64,000 nucleotides of DNA from Flavobacteriales bacterium (GTDB taxonomy: Bacteria > Bacteroidota > Bacteroidia > Flavobacteriales_F > PHOS-HE28). Below, one piece after another: positions 56,202 to 64,000 of the stretch (position 1 is its first letter; each line of letters starts with the position of its first letter). The stretch covers positions 744,001 to 808,000 of the forward strand of contig JAMLHB010000001.1 of NCBI GenBank assembly GCA_023957375.1, given 5' to 3'. The position numbers and the translations under genes are program-made. A model generated the notes under the pieces. That model did not search any database. It was not told where the DNA came from and was given only the letters and a program-made list of their open reading frames with translations.

Positions 56202-57751
56202 CATTGCGCCGGGATTGTTCCTGCAACCAAGTGCAAGTTGTACAGGTCCTGCCGCCTGTCCTTCAAATTCTGCACGCTTCCGCGGTGGTGCAAATCCTTC
56301 AACAGGCTCATGTCCACGTCGGCCACCAGCACCATCTCGGTATTGGCAGTTGCTTCTGCCTTGATGCCATTGGCAGGAAAGGCGAAATCACACGGGGTGA
56401 ATACGGCGCTTTGTGCGTATTGAATGTCAGTGTTCTTCACCCGGGGCAAGTTGCCCACGCTGCCTGCGATGGCCACATAGCACTCGTTCTCAATGGCGCG
56501 TGCCATGGCGCATTGGCGCACGCGGGAAAAGGCGTTCTGCGTATCGGTCATGAACGGCACGAACAGGATCTGCATGCCCTGCAAGGCGAGCAGGCGCACA
56601 AGTTCCGGGAACTCGCAATCGTAGCACACCACCACGCCCACCTTGCCGCAATCGGTATCGAAAACGCGAACCTGATCGCCGCCGTGGATTCCCCAGGCCT
56701 GCTTCTCGTTCGGAGTAATGTGGGCCTTCTCATAGCGTTCCCACGTACCGTCGCGCCTGCACAAGTAGCCCCGGTTGTACAATAGCCCGCCTTCCACTAC
56801 AGGCATGCTTCCGCTGATGATGTTTACGTTGTGCTTCACCGCCGCTTCCACCATGAAATCACGGATCGCCGGCGTGTGCTGCGCAAGGCTGCGGATGGCC
56901 TCGGCCTCGTTCTGGTTGGCATACAGGGCCATCAATGGCGCATTGAAAAACTCCGGGAAAACGGCAAAGTCGCTGTTGTAGCCACTGACCACCTGCAGGA
57001 AAAAATCCAAGTGCTCGAACAGGCCGTCCACCCCTTGGTAGTTGCGCATTTGCCACTGCACCAGCCCCAGCCGCACATTGCGGCTCCAGCTTCCCCCCAT
57101 CTCCTCCTCGTTCTGGAAGATGTTGTCCCACTCCATCAGCGTGGCGTACTCCATGGAGCCGGCATCGTTCTGCAAGTAGCCCTTCAACAGGCGCACCACA
57201 TGGAAGTCGTTGGCCAACTGGAATGAGAGCACGGGGTCGTCGATGGTCTTCTCGCGCACCTTGTCGATGTACTGGCGCGGGGTGAGCTTGCGGGCAAATT
57301 TGTGGTAGTTGGGGATGCGCCCGCCGAACATCACCGAACGCAGGTTGAGGTGCTCGCACAGCTCCTTGCGCGCATCGTACAATCGCCTCCCCAGCCGCAT
57401 CTTCCGGTACTCCGGCCGCACAAACACCTCGATGCCTTACAGGGTATTGCCCTTGGGGTTGTGCGTGGAGAACGAATAGCCGCCAGTAGCCTTCAGGTAA
57501 GTGTGCTCCATGCCCAGCTTGCCGATGTCCACAATGATGGAAAGCGCACAGCCTGCCAGGCGGCCGCCCACGAACACGCCCAATTGTCCTTCCGGAAAGA
57601 GGTCCAACAGGCGTTGTATCGTTTCGCGCTTCCACAGTCCACCGGTCCATTCCGGATAAGCTGCCGCTGTGGCATCCTGCAATTCGCCGAAGTGCCCCAT
57701 CGTCAGGGGACGGACTTCCACCTTGCTTGGCGCGTTCTTTTTCTTGCTCAT
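56201..57751 (-). pseudogene. GNAT acetyltransferase-nitrilase fusion interrupted by one in-frame stop
   Basis: Reading from the ATG at 57751, an N-terminal GNAT-like part (KVEVRPLTMGHFGELQDATAAAYPEW, LFPEGQLGVFVGGRLAGCALSIIV, HNPKGNTL) runs to a TAA at 57439-57437. The same frame then continues without interruption (GIEVFVRPEYRKMRLGRRLYDARKELC) into a carbon-nitrogen hydrolase domain with the Glu-Lys-Cys triad (VFPEFFN, YEKAHITPNEK, VVCYDCEFPE) to 56201. In homologues I recall, this position is Tyr (LYGIEVFV), so TAC/TAT to TAA is a one-base change. Intact, it would be about 516 aa. The nitrilase part alone could start at a GTG at 57427. The possibilities are a recent pseudogene, readthrough or a base error. 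Confidence 0.85.
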
Positions 57752-57841
57752 GGGTTTCGGGCTAAAATAACTCTTGGCAAACCGGCACCAATGGGGAATA
57801 CGCTTCCGCGATCGGCGGTTCTCCTGCGCTGTGGCTGCTGC

Positions 57842-57849
57842 TACCTTCG
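57842..57849 (+). promoter_or_regulatory. candidate -7 box (TACCTTCG) of the CoA-transferase gene
   Basis: One mismatch to TAnnTTTG (position 7), only 4 nt before the ATG at 57854. Confidence 0.45.
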
Positions 57850-57853
57850 CCGC

Positions 57854-58921
57854 ATGTTGAAGGACGTTCTGGTGATCGAGACCGCAAGCGTGCTGGCGGG
57901 CCCGGCCGTGGGCATGTTCTTTGCCGAGCTGGGCGCACGCGTGGTGAAGATCGAGAACCCGCGCAGCGGAGGCGATGTAACCCGGAAATGGAAGCTGCCT
58001 GCGGAAGATCCGTACGCCACCGTAAGTGCGTATTTCAGCAGCGTGAACCATGGAAAGGAGCACCGCTTCCTGGACCTGAAGGATCCGGCATCACGAACGG
58101 AATTCGATGCGCTTATTTCCAAAGCCGACGTGCTGGTGAGCAACCATCTGCAAGCAGATGCCGAAAAGCTTGGGCTACAGCCGGAGCGGCTGCGCAGCTT
58201 GAACCCGCGCCTGCTGCACGGCCACATCCGAGGCTATGCCAGCGATGCAGCACGTTCGGCCTACGATGTGGTGTTGCAAGCCGAAACCGGCTACATCGGC
58301 ATGTGCGGCACGGACGGGGAACACTTAGCCAAGGTGCCGGTGGCTTTGATCGACATCCTGGCCGCGCACCAATTGAAAGAGGGTCTGCTGTTGGCCCTCC
58401 TGCAACGGGAGCGCACCGGCAAGGGAGCATACGTGGAAGTGTCGCTGGAGGAAGCCGCGTTGACGGGATTGGTGAACCAGGCTTCCAACTGGCTGATGGC
58501 CGGACATGTGGCCCAACCCATGGGCACGCTGCACCCGAACATTGCGCCCTACGGAGAGGTGTTCCGCTGTGCGGATAAAGGCCGGATCGTGCTGGCCGTG
58601 GGGAGCGATGCGCAATTCGCGAAACTGTGCGACGTGCTGGCACTCCCTTTCCTTACCACCGACAAGCGCTTCTCCGCGAACACCGCCCGGGTAAGCCACC
58701 GGAAGGAATTGTCGGAGGCATTGGCACCAGCCATTGCCCGAATGGCCGCCCCTGCCCTACTGGCGCAGTTCCAACAAGCCGGGGTTCCCGCCGGCGCCGT
58801 GAACGGGATCGATCAGGCCTTGGCCACGCCCGCAGCCAACCGCATGCGGCTGCAGCAGGTGATTGACGGTAAAGCCACGGTTCGGATCAGCGGCAACGCC
58901 TTCCGCATCCACAACGAATAG
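57854..58921 (+). CDS. CaiB/BaiF-type (class III) CoA transferase
   Basis: 355 aa. Family pattern: VLVIETASVLAGPAVGMFFAELGARVVKIENPRSGGDVTRKW, YFSSVNHGKEHRFLDLKD, and TGKGAYVEVSLEEAALTGLVNQASNW. It moves CoA between carboxylic acids. The expected catalytic Asp lies in the region AYDVVLQAETGYIGMCGTDG; I would not assign the residue without an alignment. The protein is about 40 residues shorter than typical members, mostly at the C-terminus. No pathway partners adjoin it. Confidence 0.88.
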   Translation: MLKDVLVIETASVLAGPAVGMFFAELGARVVKIENPRSGGDVTRKWKLPAEDPYATVSAYFSSVNHGKEHRFLDLKDPASRTEFDALISKADVLVSNHLQADAEKLGLQPERLRSLNPRLLHGHIRGYASDAARSAYDVVLQAETGYIGMCGTDGEHLAKVPVALIDILAAHQLKEGLLLALLQRERTGKGAYVEVSLEEAALTGLVNQASNWLMAGHVAQPMGTLHPNIAPYGEVFRCADKGRIVLAVGSDAQFAKLCDVLALPFLTTDKRFSANTARVSHRKELSEALAPAIARMAAPALLAQFQQAGVPAGAVNGIDQALATPAANRMRLQQVIDGKATVRISGNAFRIHNE

Positions 58922-59026
58922 CACCCTTGCCAGGGTGGCAATGGGCCTCAAGCCATGGTTGTTCAGCCACGAGGGCACGGAAGTAGGCCTGCTTGCACCC
59001 TTCCGCAGGTTTGCCCTGTAACCGCC

Positions 59027-59593
59027 TCAAGAGTTGCCGGTTTTGCGCTCCTGCTTCAGCGCCTTGGCCAAATGCTTGGCCAGCAGCTGCGCCTCCCCAT
59101 CCGTGAGGCCGCGCCCAAAGGCCACCTTTTTGCCTTGGTATTCAAAGCCCAGCTGTTCGGCGCCACGCGTCCAGAATGAATCGCTCATCTGCCATTTCCA
59201 ACTGGCCTTGTCGATGTTCAGCGGGCCGAAGCGCTGGATGTTGGCCACGAAATAGCGGTTGGCCTTGCCGTAGCCGAAGAGGCTGTCCTTTACAGTGAGT
59301 TCCCCGCCTTGCACCCGCCACAATTCAAAACCCTTGGTACGCCACAACACCACCCGTAGCACCCGCAGCTCAAAATAGAGCCAGAAGGCCAGCATCAACA
59401 CCAACGGCAGGCGCATGTCCTTTTCCACGCCATGCAGCAGCATGTACAGGAAAACGGCGCCGCAGAACGTCCAAGCGGCCAACCAGCCGATCAGTAGGAA
59501 CAGTTTGCCCTTGGGCAGGCGGTTGCCCACCACCACGCTCAGCCCGCCGGCCGCAGGGTGGTCGATGCTGACGCGCTCACTGATGAACTCCAT
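59027..59593 (-). CDS. membrane protein of unknown function
   Basis: 188 aa. Two adjacent membrane helices (LFLLIGWLAAWTFCGAVFLYMLL and LPLVLMLAFWLYFELRVLRVVLW), then a soluble beta-rich tail (GFELWRVQGGELTVKDSLFGYGKANRYFVANIQRFG, EQLGFEYQGKKVAFGRGLTDGEAQLLAKHL). The layout of helices followed by a PH-like domain resembles many small inner-membrane proteins, but I do not recognise a family. Its start overlaps the bshA stop by 17 bp, so it is probably co-transcribed downstream of bshA. Confidence 0.75.
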   Translation of the reverse strand: MEFISERVSIDHPAAGGLSVVVGNRLPKGKLFLLIGWLAAWTFCGAVFLYMLLHGVEKDMRLPLVLMLAFWLYFELRVLRVVLWRTKGFELWRVQGGELTVKDSLFGYGKANRYFVANIQRFGPLNIDKASWKWQMSDSFWTRGAEQLGFEYQGKKVAFGRGLTDGEAQLLAKHLAKALKQERKTGNS

Positions 59594-60725
59594 CGGTCTT
59601 CACCTGTTCCACCACTTCCTCGTACAGGGCCTCGTAGCGGGGCAGCACCTTGCTGATGTCGAAGCGGGCGGCCGAGGCGCTTGCGCCTTTGCGGAACCGT
59701 TCCAATGCGCCCGCGTCGGAGAGGAGCGCTAAGGCATTGCTCACCATGGCATCGGTATCGCCCACCTCGTTCAGCAAGCCTGCCACGCCGGCTTCCACCA
59801 CTTCGGCGGTGCCACCGGCATCGGTGCTCACTACGGGCACGCCGCTGGCCATGGCCTCCAGGGCGGCTAAGCCGAAACTCTCGGTTTCGCTGGCCTGCAC
59901 GAACAGGTCGCTGCTGGCCACCACGGCCTCGGGATCGGTCATCTTGCCCAGGAACAGCACGTCCGCGCATGTTCCGTTGGCCCTGCACATCATCTCCGCA
60001 GCATGGCGGTCCGGTCCGTCGCCGATCAGCAGCAGGCGGGCAGGCAGGCGTTTGCGCACGCCCATGAACACCGTAAGCACGTCCAGCACGCGTTTCACCG
60101 GCCTGAAGTTGCTTACGTGCACCAGCAATTTTTCGCCGTGGGGCGCAAAACGCTTGCGCAGCGCGGGGTCGGCCACCGTCCGGTAACGCTCTGCGCGAAT
60201 GAAGTTGGGGATCACCCGGATGTCGCGCTCCACGGGGAAATGCTCAAACGTCTCCCGCCGCAAGCTTTCAGAGACCGCCGTTACCGCCGTGCTGTGCTCA
60301 ATGGCGAAGGTGATCACCGGCTCGAAGCTCGGGTCCTTGCCCACCAAGGTGATGTCGGTACCGTGCAAGGTGGTGATGAACGGGATGCGGATGCCCTGGG
60401 CCTTGAGGATCTGTTGGGCCATCCAGGCGGCCGAAGCATGCGGAATGGCGTAGTGCACGTGGAGCAGGTCCAGGCGCTCGTGCTTCACCACGTCCACCAG
60501 TTTGCTGGTCAGCACCAGTTCATACGGTTGGTAGTCGAAGAGCGGGTAATCGCTCACGCGCACCTCATGGTAAAACACGTTGGCTTGGCCATTGCCCAAG
60601 CGCACGGGCCGGTCGTAGGTGATGAAATGCACGGTGTGGCCCTCCGCCGCCAAGGCGAGCCCCAGCTCGGTGGCCACCACTCCCGATCCCCCGAATGTGG
60701 GGTAACAAACAATGCCTATGCGCAT
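59577..60725 (-). CDS. bshA: N-acetyl-alpha-D-glucosaminyl L-malate synthase BshA
   Basis: 382 aa GT4 glycosyltransferase. It catalyses the first step of bacillithiol synthesis, joining GlcNAc from UDP-GlcNAc to L-malate. The N-terminal MRIGIVCYPTFGGSGVVATELGLALA and LHVHYAIPHASAAWMAQQIL are characteristic of BshA; the GT4 donor site is ASETESFGLAALEAMASGVPVVSTDAGGTAEVVE. bshB and bshC are not in the window. A GACCTTTG box lies upstream of the ATG at 60725. Confidence 0.92.
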   Translation of the reverse strand: MRIGIVCYPTFGGSGVVATELGLALAAEGHTVHFITYDRPVRLGNGQANVFYHEVRVSDYPLFDYQPYELVLTSKLVDVVKHERLDLLHVHYAIPHASAAWMAQQILKAQGIRIPFITTLHGTDITLVGKDPSFEPVITFAIEHSTAVTAVSESLRRETFEHFPVERDIRVIPNFIRAERYRTVADPALRKRFAPHGEKLLVHVSNFRPVKRVLDVLTVFMGVRKRLPARLLLIGDGPDRHAAEMMCRANGTCADVLFLGKMTDPEAVVASSDLFVQASETESFGLAALEAMASGVPVVSTDAGGTAEVVEAGVAGLLNEVGDTDAMVSNALALLSDAGALERFRKGASASAARFDISKVLPRYEALYEEVVEQVKTDGVHQ

Positions 60726-60832
60726 GGGTCCATGCTCGTTCAATTTCGGCACAAAGGTCGTATCCGGGGCGCAATGGATGCCGTGGAACTGATGGGAATG
60801 CCCGGTTGTGACTACCCGGCGGCACAAAGTTC

Positions 60833-60840
60833 TACCTTTG
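60833..60840 (+). promoter_or_regulatory. perfect -7 box (TACCTTTG) of serC
   Basis: Exact TAnnTTTG match, 25 nt before the ATG at 60866. It probably drives serC, serA and the DUF1015 gene. Confidence 0.6.
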
Positions 60841-60865
60841 CACCCGCAAAAAATGCCATCCCATC

Positions 60866-61954
60866 ATGCCCGTTGAAATCAAACCGAAGGTCCATAATTT
60901 CAGTGCAGGCCCCTGCGTCCTGCCGCAGCAAGTCTTCCAACAGGCCGCACAGGCCGTGTTGGATTGGGACGGCAGCGGCCTCAGCATCCTGGAGGTGAGC
61001 CACCGCAGCAAGCCCTTCGTGGAAGTGATGGAAAAGACCCGTGCCTTGGCCAAGGAACTGCTGGGCGCACCGGACCACTACCAGGTGGTGTTTCTCGGTG
61101 GCGGTGCCAGCATGGGCTTCCACATGGTGCCGCAGAACTTCATGAAGGTGGGCGGCAAGGGCGCCTACGCCAACACCGGCACCTGGGCCAAGCGGGCCAT
61201 CAAGGAAGCACAGTTGCTGGGGAACGCCACCGTGGTGGGCAGCAGCGAGGATAAGAACTTCAACTACATCCCCAAGGGGTTCAGCGTGCCGAACGACGCG
61301 GACTACTTCCACTTCACCAGCAACAACACCATTTACGGCACCCAGTACAAGGCGTTCCCGAAGAGCCCGGTGCCGCTGATCTGCGACATGAGCAGCGATA
61401 TCTACAGCCGGCCGGTGAACGTGGCCGACTTCGCCATGATCTACGCTGGAGCCCAAAAGAACATGGGGCCTGCCGGCGCCACCATGTACCTGTTCGACCC
61501 GAACGCCCTGGGCAAGACCGGCCGCACACTGAGCCCGATGATGGATCTGGCGAACCATGCGGCCAAGGAAAGCATGTACAACACCCCGCCGGTGTTCCCC
61601 GTGTACGTGATCATGCTCACCCTGGAGTGGTTGAAGCACAACGGGGGCGTGGCCGCCGCTGAAAAACGCAACCAAGCCAAGGCCGACCTGCTGTACAACG
61701 CCATCGACCGCCTGCCGATCTTCCAAGGCGTGACCGCCAAAGAGGACCGAAGCGCCATGAACGCCACCTTCCTGCTGAAGAACAGCGCCTTGGAGCCGGC
61801 CTTTGATGAACAGTGGAAGGCGGCCGGCATCAGCGGCATCCGCGGCCACCGCAGCGTGGGCGGCTACCGGGCCAGCATGTACAATGCGCTGCCGTTGGAA
61901 AGTGTGCAGGCCCTGGTGGACGTGATGGAGGAATTCGCAAAAAAGAACGGTTGA
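60866..61954 (+). CDS. serC: phosphoserine aminotransferase
   Basis: 362 aa, PLP fold type I. It converts 3-phosphohydroxypyruvate to phosphoserine, and also works in some B6 pathways. Landmarks: VHNFSAGPCVLPQQVFQQAAQAVLDW, EVSHRSKPFVEVMEKTRAL, FLGGGASMGFHMVPQN, and the Schiff-base Lys in IYAGAQKNMGPAGATMYLF. The tail SGIRGHRSVGGYRASMYNALPLESVQALVDVM is diagnostic. First gene of a three-gene run; serA begins 2 bp after its stop. Confidence 0.97.
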   Translation: MPVEIKPKVHNFSAGPCVLPQQVFQQAAQAVLDWDGSGLSILEVSHRSKPFVEVMEKTRALAKELLGAPDHYQVVFLGGGASMGFHMVPQNFMKVGGKGAYANTGTWAKRAIKEAQLLGNATVVGSSEDKNFNYIPKGFSVPNDADYFHFTSNNTIYGTQYKAFPKSPVPLICDMSSDIYSRPVNVADFAMIYAGAQKNMGPAGATMYLFDPNALGKTGRTLSPMMDLANHAAKESMYNTPPVFPVYVIMLTLEWLKHNGGVAAAEKRNQAKADLLYNAIDRLPIFQGVTAKEDRSAMNATFLLKNSALEPAFDEQWKAAGISGIRGHRSVGGYRASMYNALPLESVQALVDVMEEFAKKNG

Positions 61955-61956
61955 GC

Positions 61957-62931
61957 ATGCGGGTACACGCAAACGATGGGATCTCACAGGAGGGAAAGCA
62001 ACTCCTGGAAGAGCAGGAATTCACGGTAACCACCCAAACCATACCCCAGGAAAAGCTGGTGGACTACCTGAACAAGGAAAAGGTAGACGCCCTACTGGTG
62101 CGCAGCGCCACCAAGGTGCGCAAAGAGCTGATCAATGCCTGCCCCGGCCTGAAGCTGATCGGGCGCGGTGGCGTGGGCATGGACAACATCGACGTGGAAT
62201 ATGCCCGCAGCAAGGGCCTCAAGGTGGTGAACACGCCCACCAGCAGCTGCATCAGTGTGGCGGAGCTGGTGATGGCCCACCTCTACGGTTTGATGCGCGA
62301 CCTGTACAAAGCCAACCGCCGCATGCCTGCCGAAGGCCACACAGCCTTCAAGGAAATGAAGAAGGAATATGGCAAAGGCACCGAGCTGCGCGGGAAAACG
62401 TTGGGCATCCTGGGCTTCGGCCGCATCGGCCGCTGGGTGGCCCGCTATGCGGTTGGCGCAGGCATGAAGGTGATCTATACCGACCGCAGCGCCACTGCCG
62501 ACTACATCGAGCTGGACCTCAACGGCGAGGTGCACCGGGTGGGCATCAAGATGGTGCCGCTGGATGAATTGCTGGCCAAAAGTGACGCCATTACCGTGCA
62601 CGTGAGCCACGGGGGTGAAGGCAATTTCGCATTGGGGAAGGCCGAGTTTGAACAGATGAAGCCGGGCATGTTGCTGGTGAACACCTCCCGGGGGTCTTCC
62701 ATCGACGAGAAGGAACTGATCGCCGCGTTGAAGGGCGGGAGGGTCCGGGCGGCAGGCTTGGACGTGTTCATGAACGAACCCGCGCCCGACCCCGAACTGC
62801 TGAAACTGCCTAACGTCAGCCTTTCGCCCCACATCGGTGCCGCCACCGTGGAGGCACAGGACCGCATCGGGCAGGAACTGGCCGACCAGTTGATCGCGTG
62901 GAGGGAGGAGGTGGCCGTGGGGCGCGGATGA
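61957..62931 (+). CDS. serA: D-3-phosphoglycerate dehydrogenase, short form without ACT domain
   Basis: 324 aa. It oxidises 3-phosphoglycerate, the first step of serine synthesis. NAD-binding motif GILGFGRIGRWVARYAVGAGM; substrate and catalytic residues in VNTSRGSSIDEKELI (Arg) and LSPHIGAATVEAQDRIGQ (His). IGRGGVGMDNIDVEYA is also conserved. The C-terminal serine-binding ACT domain of long SerA proteins is missing, so allosteric serine control is not expected through it. Overlaps the next gene by 4 bp (ATGA). Confidence 0.94.
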   Translation: MRVHANDGISQEGKQLLEEQEFTVTTQTIPQEKLVDYLNKEKVDALLVRSATKVRKELINACPGLKLIGRGGVGMDNIDVEYARSKGLKVVNTPTSSCISVAELVMAHLYGLMRDLYKANRRMPAEGHTAFKEMKKEYGKGTELRGKTLGILGFGRIGRWVARYAVGAGMKVIYTDRSATADYIELDLNGEVHRVGIKMVPLDELLAKSDAITVHVSHGGEGNFALGKAEFEQMKPGMLLVNTSRGSSIDEKELIAALKGGRVRAAGLDVFMNEPAPDPELLKLPNVSLSPHIGAATVEAQDRIGQELADQLIAWREEVAVGRG

Positions 62932-64000
62932 TCCATGTGCGCCCTTTCCGGGCATGGCGCCCAGTGCCGCACTTGGCCCACCTGGTCGGTTCCCGGTCCT
63001 TCCTGCAATATTCCGCAGCGGAGATCAAGGCCCGCTTGGAGGGAAACCCGTACACCTTTCTGCATGTGATCCATGCCGACCACGAACGGGCCGGAAGCTC
63101 CCGTTCGGAGCATTTTGATGCCGTGCGGGACAAGTTCATGGAGTTCACCGAACGGGGCATCCTCCAACGCGAGGAGCAGCCCGTCTTCTATGCCTACGCA
63201 CAAACCGCCGCTGCTTTTTCCTCCCTCGGGATCATTGGCGTGGTGGACGTGGGCGACTACGAGGAGGGACGGATCAAGGTGCACGAACACACCTTGGCCA
63301 ACCGGGAGGAGCTCTTCACCGACTACCTCCAACACACGGGGATCAATGCCGAACCCGTGCTATTGGCCATGCCCGATGATGATGCCATTGAAGCGGAACT
63401 GGCACGCGCTGCCGAGGGAACGCCCTTGTTCGATTTCACCACCACCGACCAGGTGAGGCACCGTTATTGGCGGATGGACGACGCAGTTGTGCAACAACGC
63501 CTGCAAGAACAGTTCAGCCGGTTGCCCGCCTTGTACATCGCCGACGGCCACCACCGTTGTGCGAGCAGCGCCCTGCTGGCCCGGCGTACCAAGGCTGCTC
63601 CGGGCACGCCAGGCGCAGGCTTCATGGCCTTGATCGTGCCCGAGAGGCAGCTGCACATCTTCAATTATGACCGCACGGTATCAGGGCTCAACGGCCTCTC
63701 CCCTGCCAAGTTCATGGATGCCTTGAAGCGCATCGGCCCGGTGCGGGAGCTTCCGGGCGGCGCAAGCCATCCGACAGCCGGGAACGTGCAATTCCTGGTG
63801 GACGGTAGCTGGCACGAACTGCGCTTCCTGCCGCCCATCTCAGACCGCCCCGTGGAGGCCTTGGATGCCGAACGCTTGGGCAGCCAAGTGCTTGGGCCCG
63901 TACTCGGCCTCGGCGACATGCGCACCGAACCACGGCTTCACTTTGTGCCCGGCACGGCCGGGGTGCAAGCCTTGGAGCACGCCGTTGCCACGGGCCGCGC
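62928..64000 (+). CDS. DUF1015-family protein, cut by the right window edge
   Basis: At least 357 aa are visible without a stop. Conserved segments are MIHVRPFRAWRP at the N-terminus, FLHVIHADHE, FYAYAQTAAAFSSLGIIGVVDVGDYEEGRIKVHEHTL and the strongly conserved YIADGHHRCASSALLA. The overlap with serA and the recurrent serC-serA-DUF1015 order in Bacteroidota point to a function tied to serine metabolism; the family has been linked to serine or phosphoserine turnover in some organisms but I cannot assign a reaction. About 40-60 residues probably remain beyond the edge. Confidence 0.9.
   Translation, partial: MIHVRPFRAWRPVPHLAHLVGSRSFLQYSAAEIKARLEGNPYTFLHVIHADHERAGSSRSEHFDAVRDKFMEFTERGILQREEQPVFYAYAQTAAAFSSLGIIGVVDVGDYEEGRIKVHEHTLANREELFTDYLQHTGINAEPVLLAMPDDDAIEAELARAAEGTPLFDFTTTDQVRHRYWRMDDAVVQQRLQEQFSRLPALYIADGHHRCASSALLARRTKAAPGTPGAGFMALIVPERQLHIFNYDRTVSGLNGLSPAKFMDALKRIGPVRELPGGASHPTAGNVQFLVDGSWHELRFLPPISDRPVEALDAERLGSQVLGPVLGLGDMRTEPRLHFVPGTAGVQALEHAVATGR

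Overview
The window looks like chromosome of a GC-rich member of the Bacteroidota, most likely a Flavobacteriales-type organism. The evidence is PorQ next to cytidylate kinase, C-terminal sorting domains for the type IX secretion system (T9SS), rho with a long disordered insert preceded by a DUF4293 gene, the alternative GlmU-like sugar nucleotidyltransferase, BshA, the serC-serA-DUF1015 cluster, and TAnnTTTG promoter boxes just upstream of start codons. No rRNA, tRNA, CRISPR array, prophage or SusC/SusD pair was seen. Most of the window is compact housekeeping sequence.

Layout. 0.3-4.7 kb: three exported proteins, two of them with T9SS sorting tails, one built from exact 132-bp repeats and one from FG-GAP repeats. 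4.8-15.4 kb: mazG, a GluP/FucP-type sugar permease, a PLP decarboxylase, a deaminase and a glycan-degradation group (DUF4838 protein, GH20 hexosaminidase, GH29 fucosidase). 15.4-18.9 kb: a thioesterase, a miniature mobile element, pepD, then a small accessory patch (a nucleotidyltransferase pair whose second gene is frameshifted, a duplicated pepD 3' end, and hicBA). 19.2-23.2 kb: dnaE and trxA. 23.3-36.9 kb: ABC exporter/truA, phosphodiesterase, DUF4293, rho, mpl, ispH, cmk-porQ-queA and a porin. 36.9-45.8 kb: lon, GlmU-like, a SulP transporter overlapping a beta-carbonic anhydrase, a small exported protein, and a Pit/PhoU-like phosphate pair. 45.9-53.8 kb: second copy of the mobile element, gamma-carbonic anhydrase-like protein, a Kef-type antiporter, a three-gene phosphorelay, a NYN ribonuclease fused to a cold-shock-like domain, and a second sensor kinase. 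54-64 kb: prolyl oligopeptidase, a GNAT-nitrilase fusion broken by one in-frame stop, a CoA transferase, bshA and serC-serA-DUF1015, which runs off the right edge.

The points most worth a second look are: a MITE-like element present twice, one copy with a perfect 10-bp target duplication; a 96-bp duplication of the pepD 3' end bracketing a toxin-antitoxin-like cassette; the single nonsense codon in the GNAT-nitrilase gene; the acidic run in Rho; and the very short distance between promoter boxes and start codons in many genes, which suggests short-leader or leaderless transcripts.
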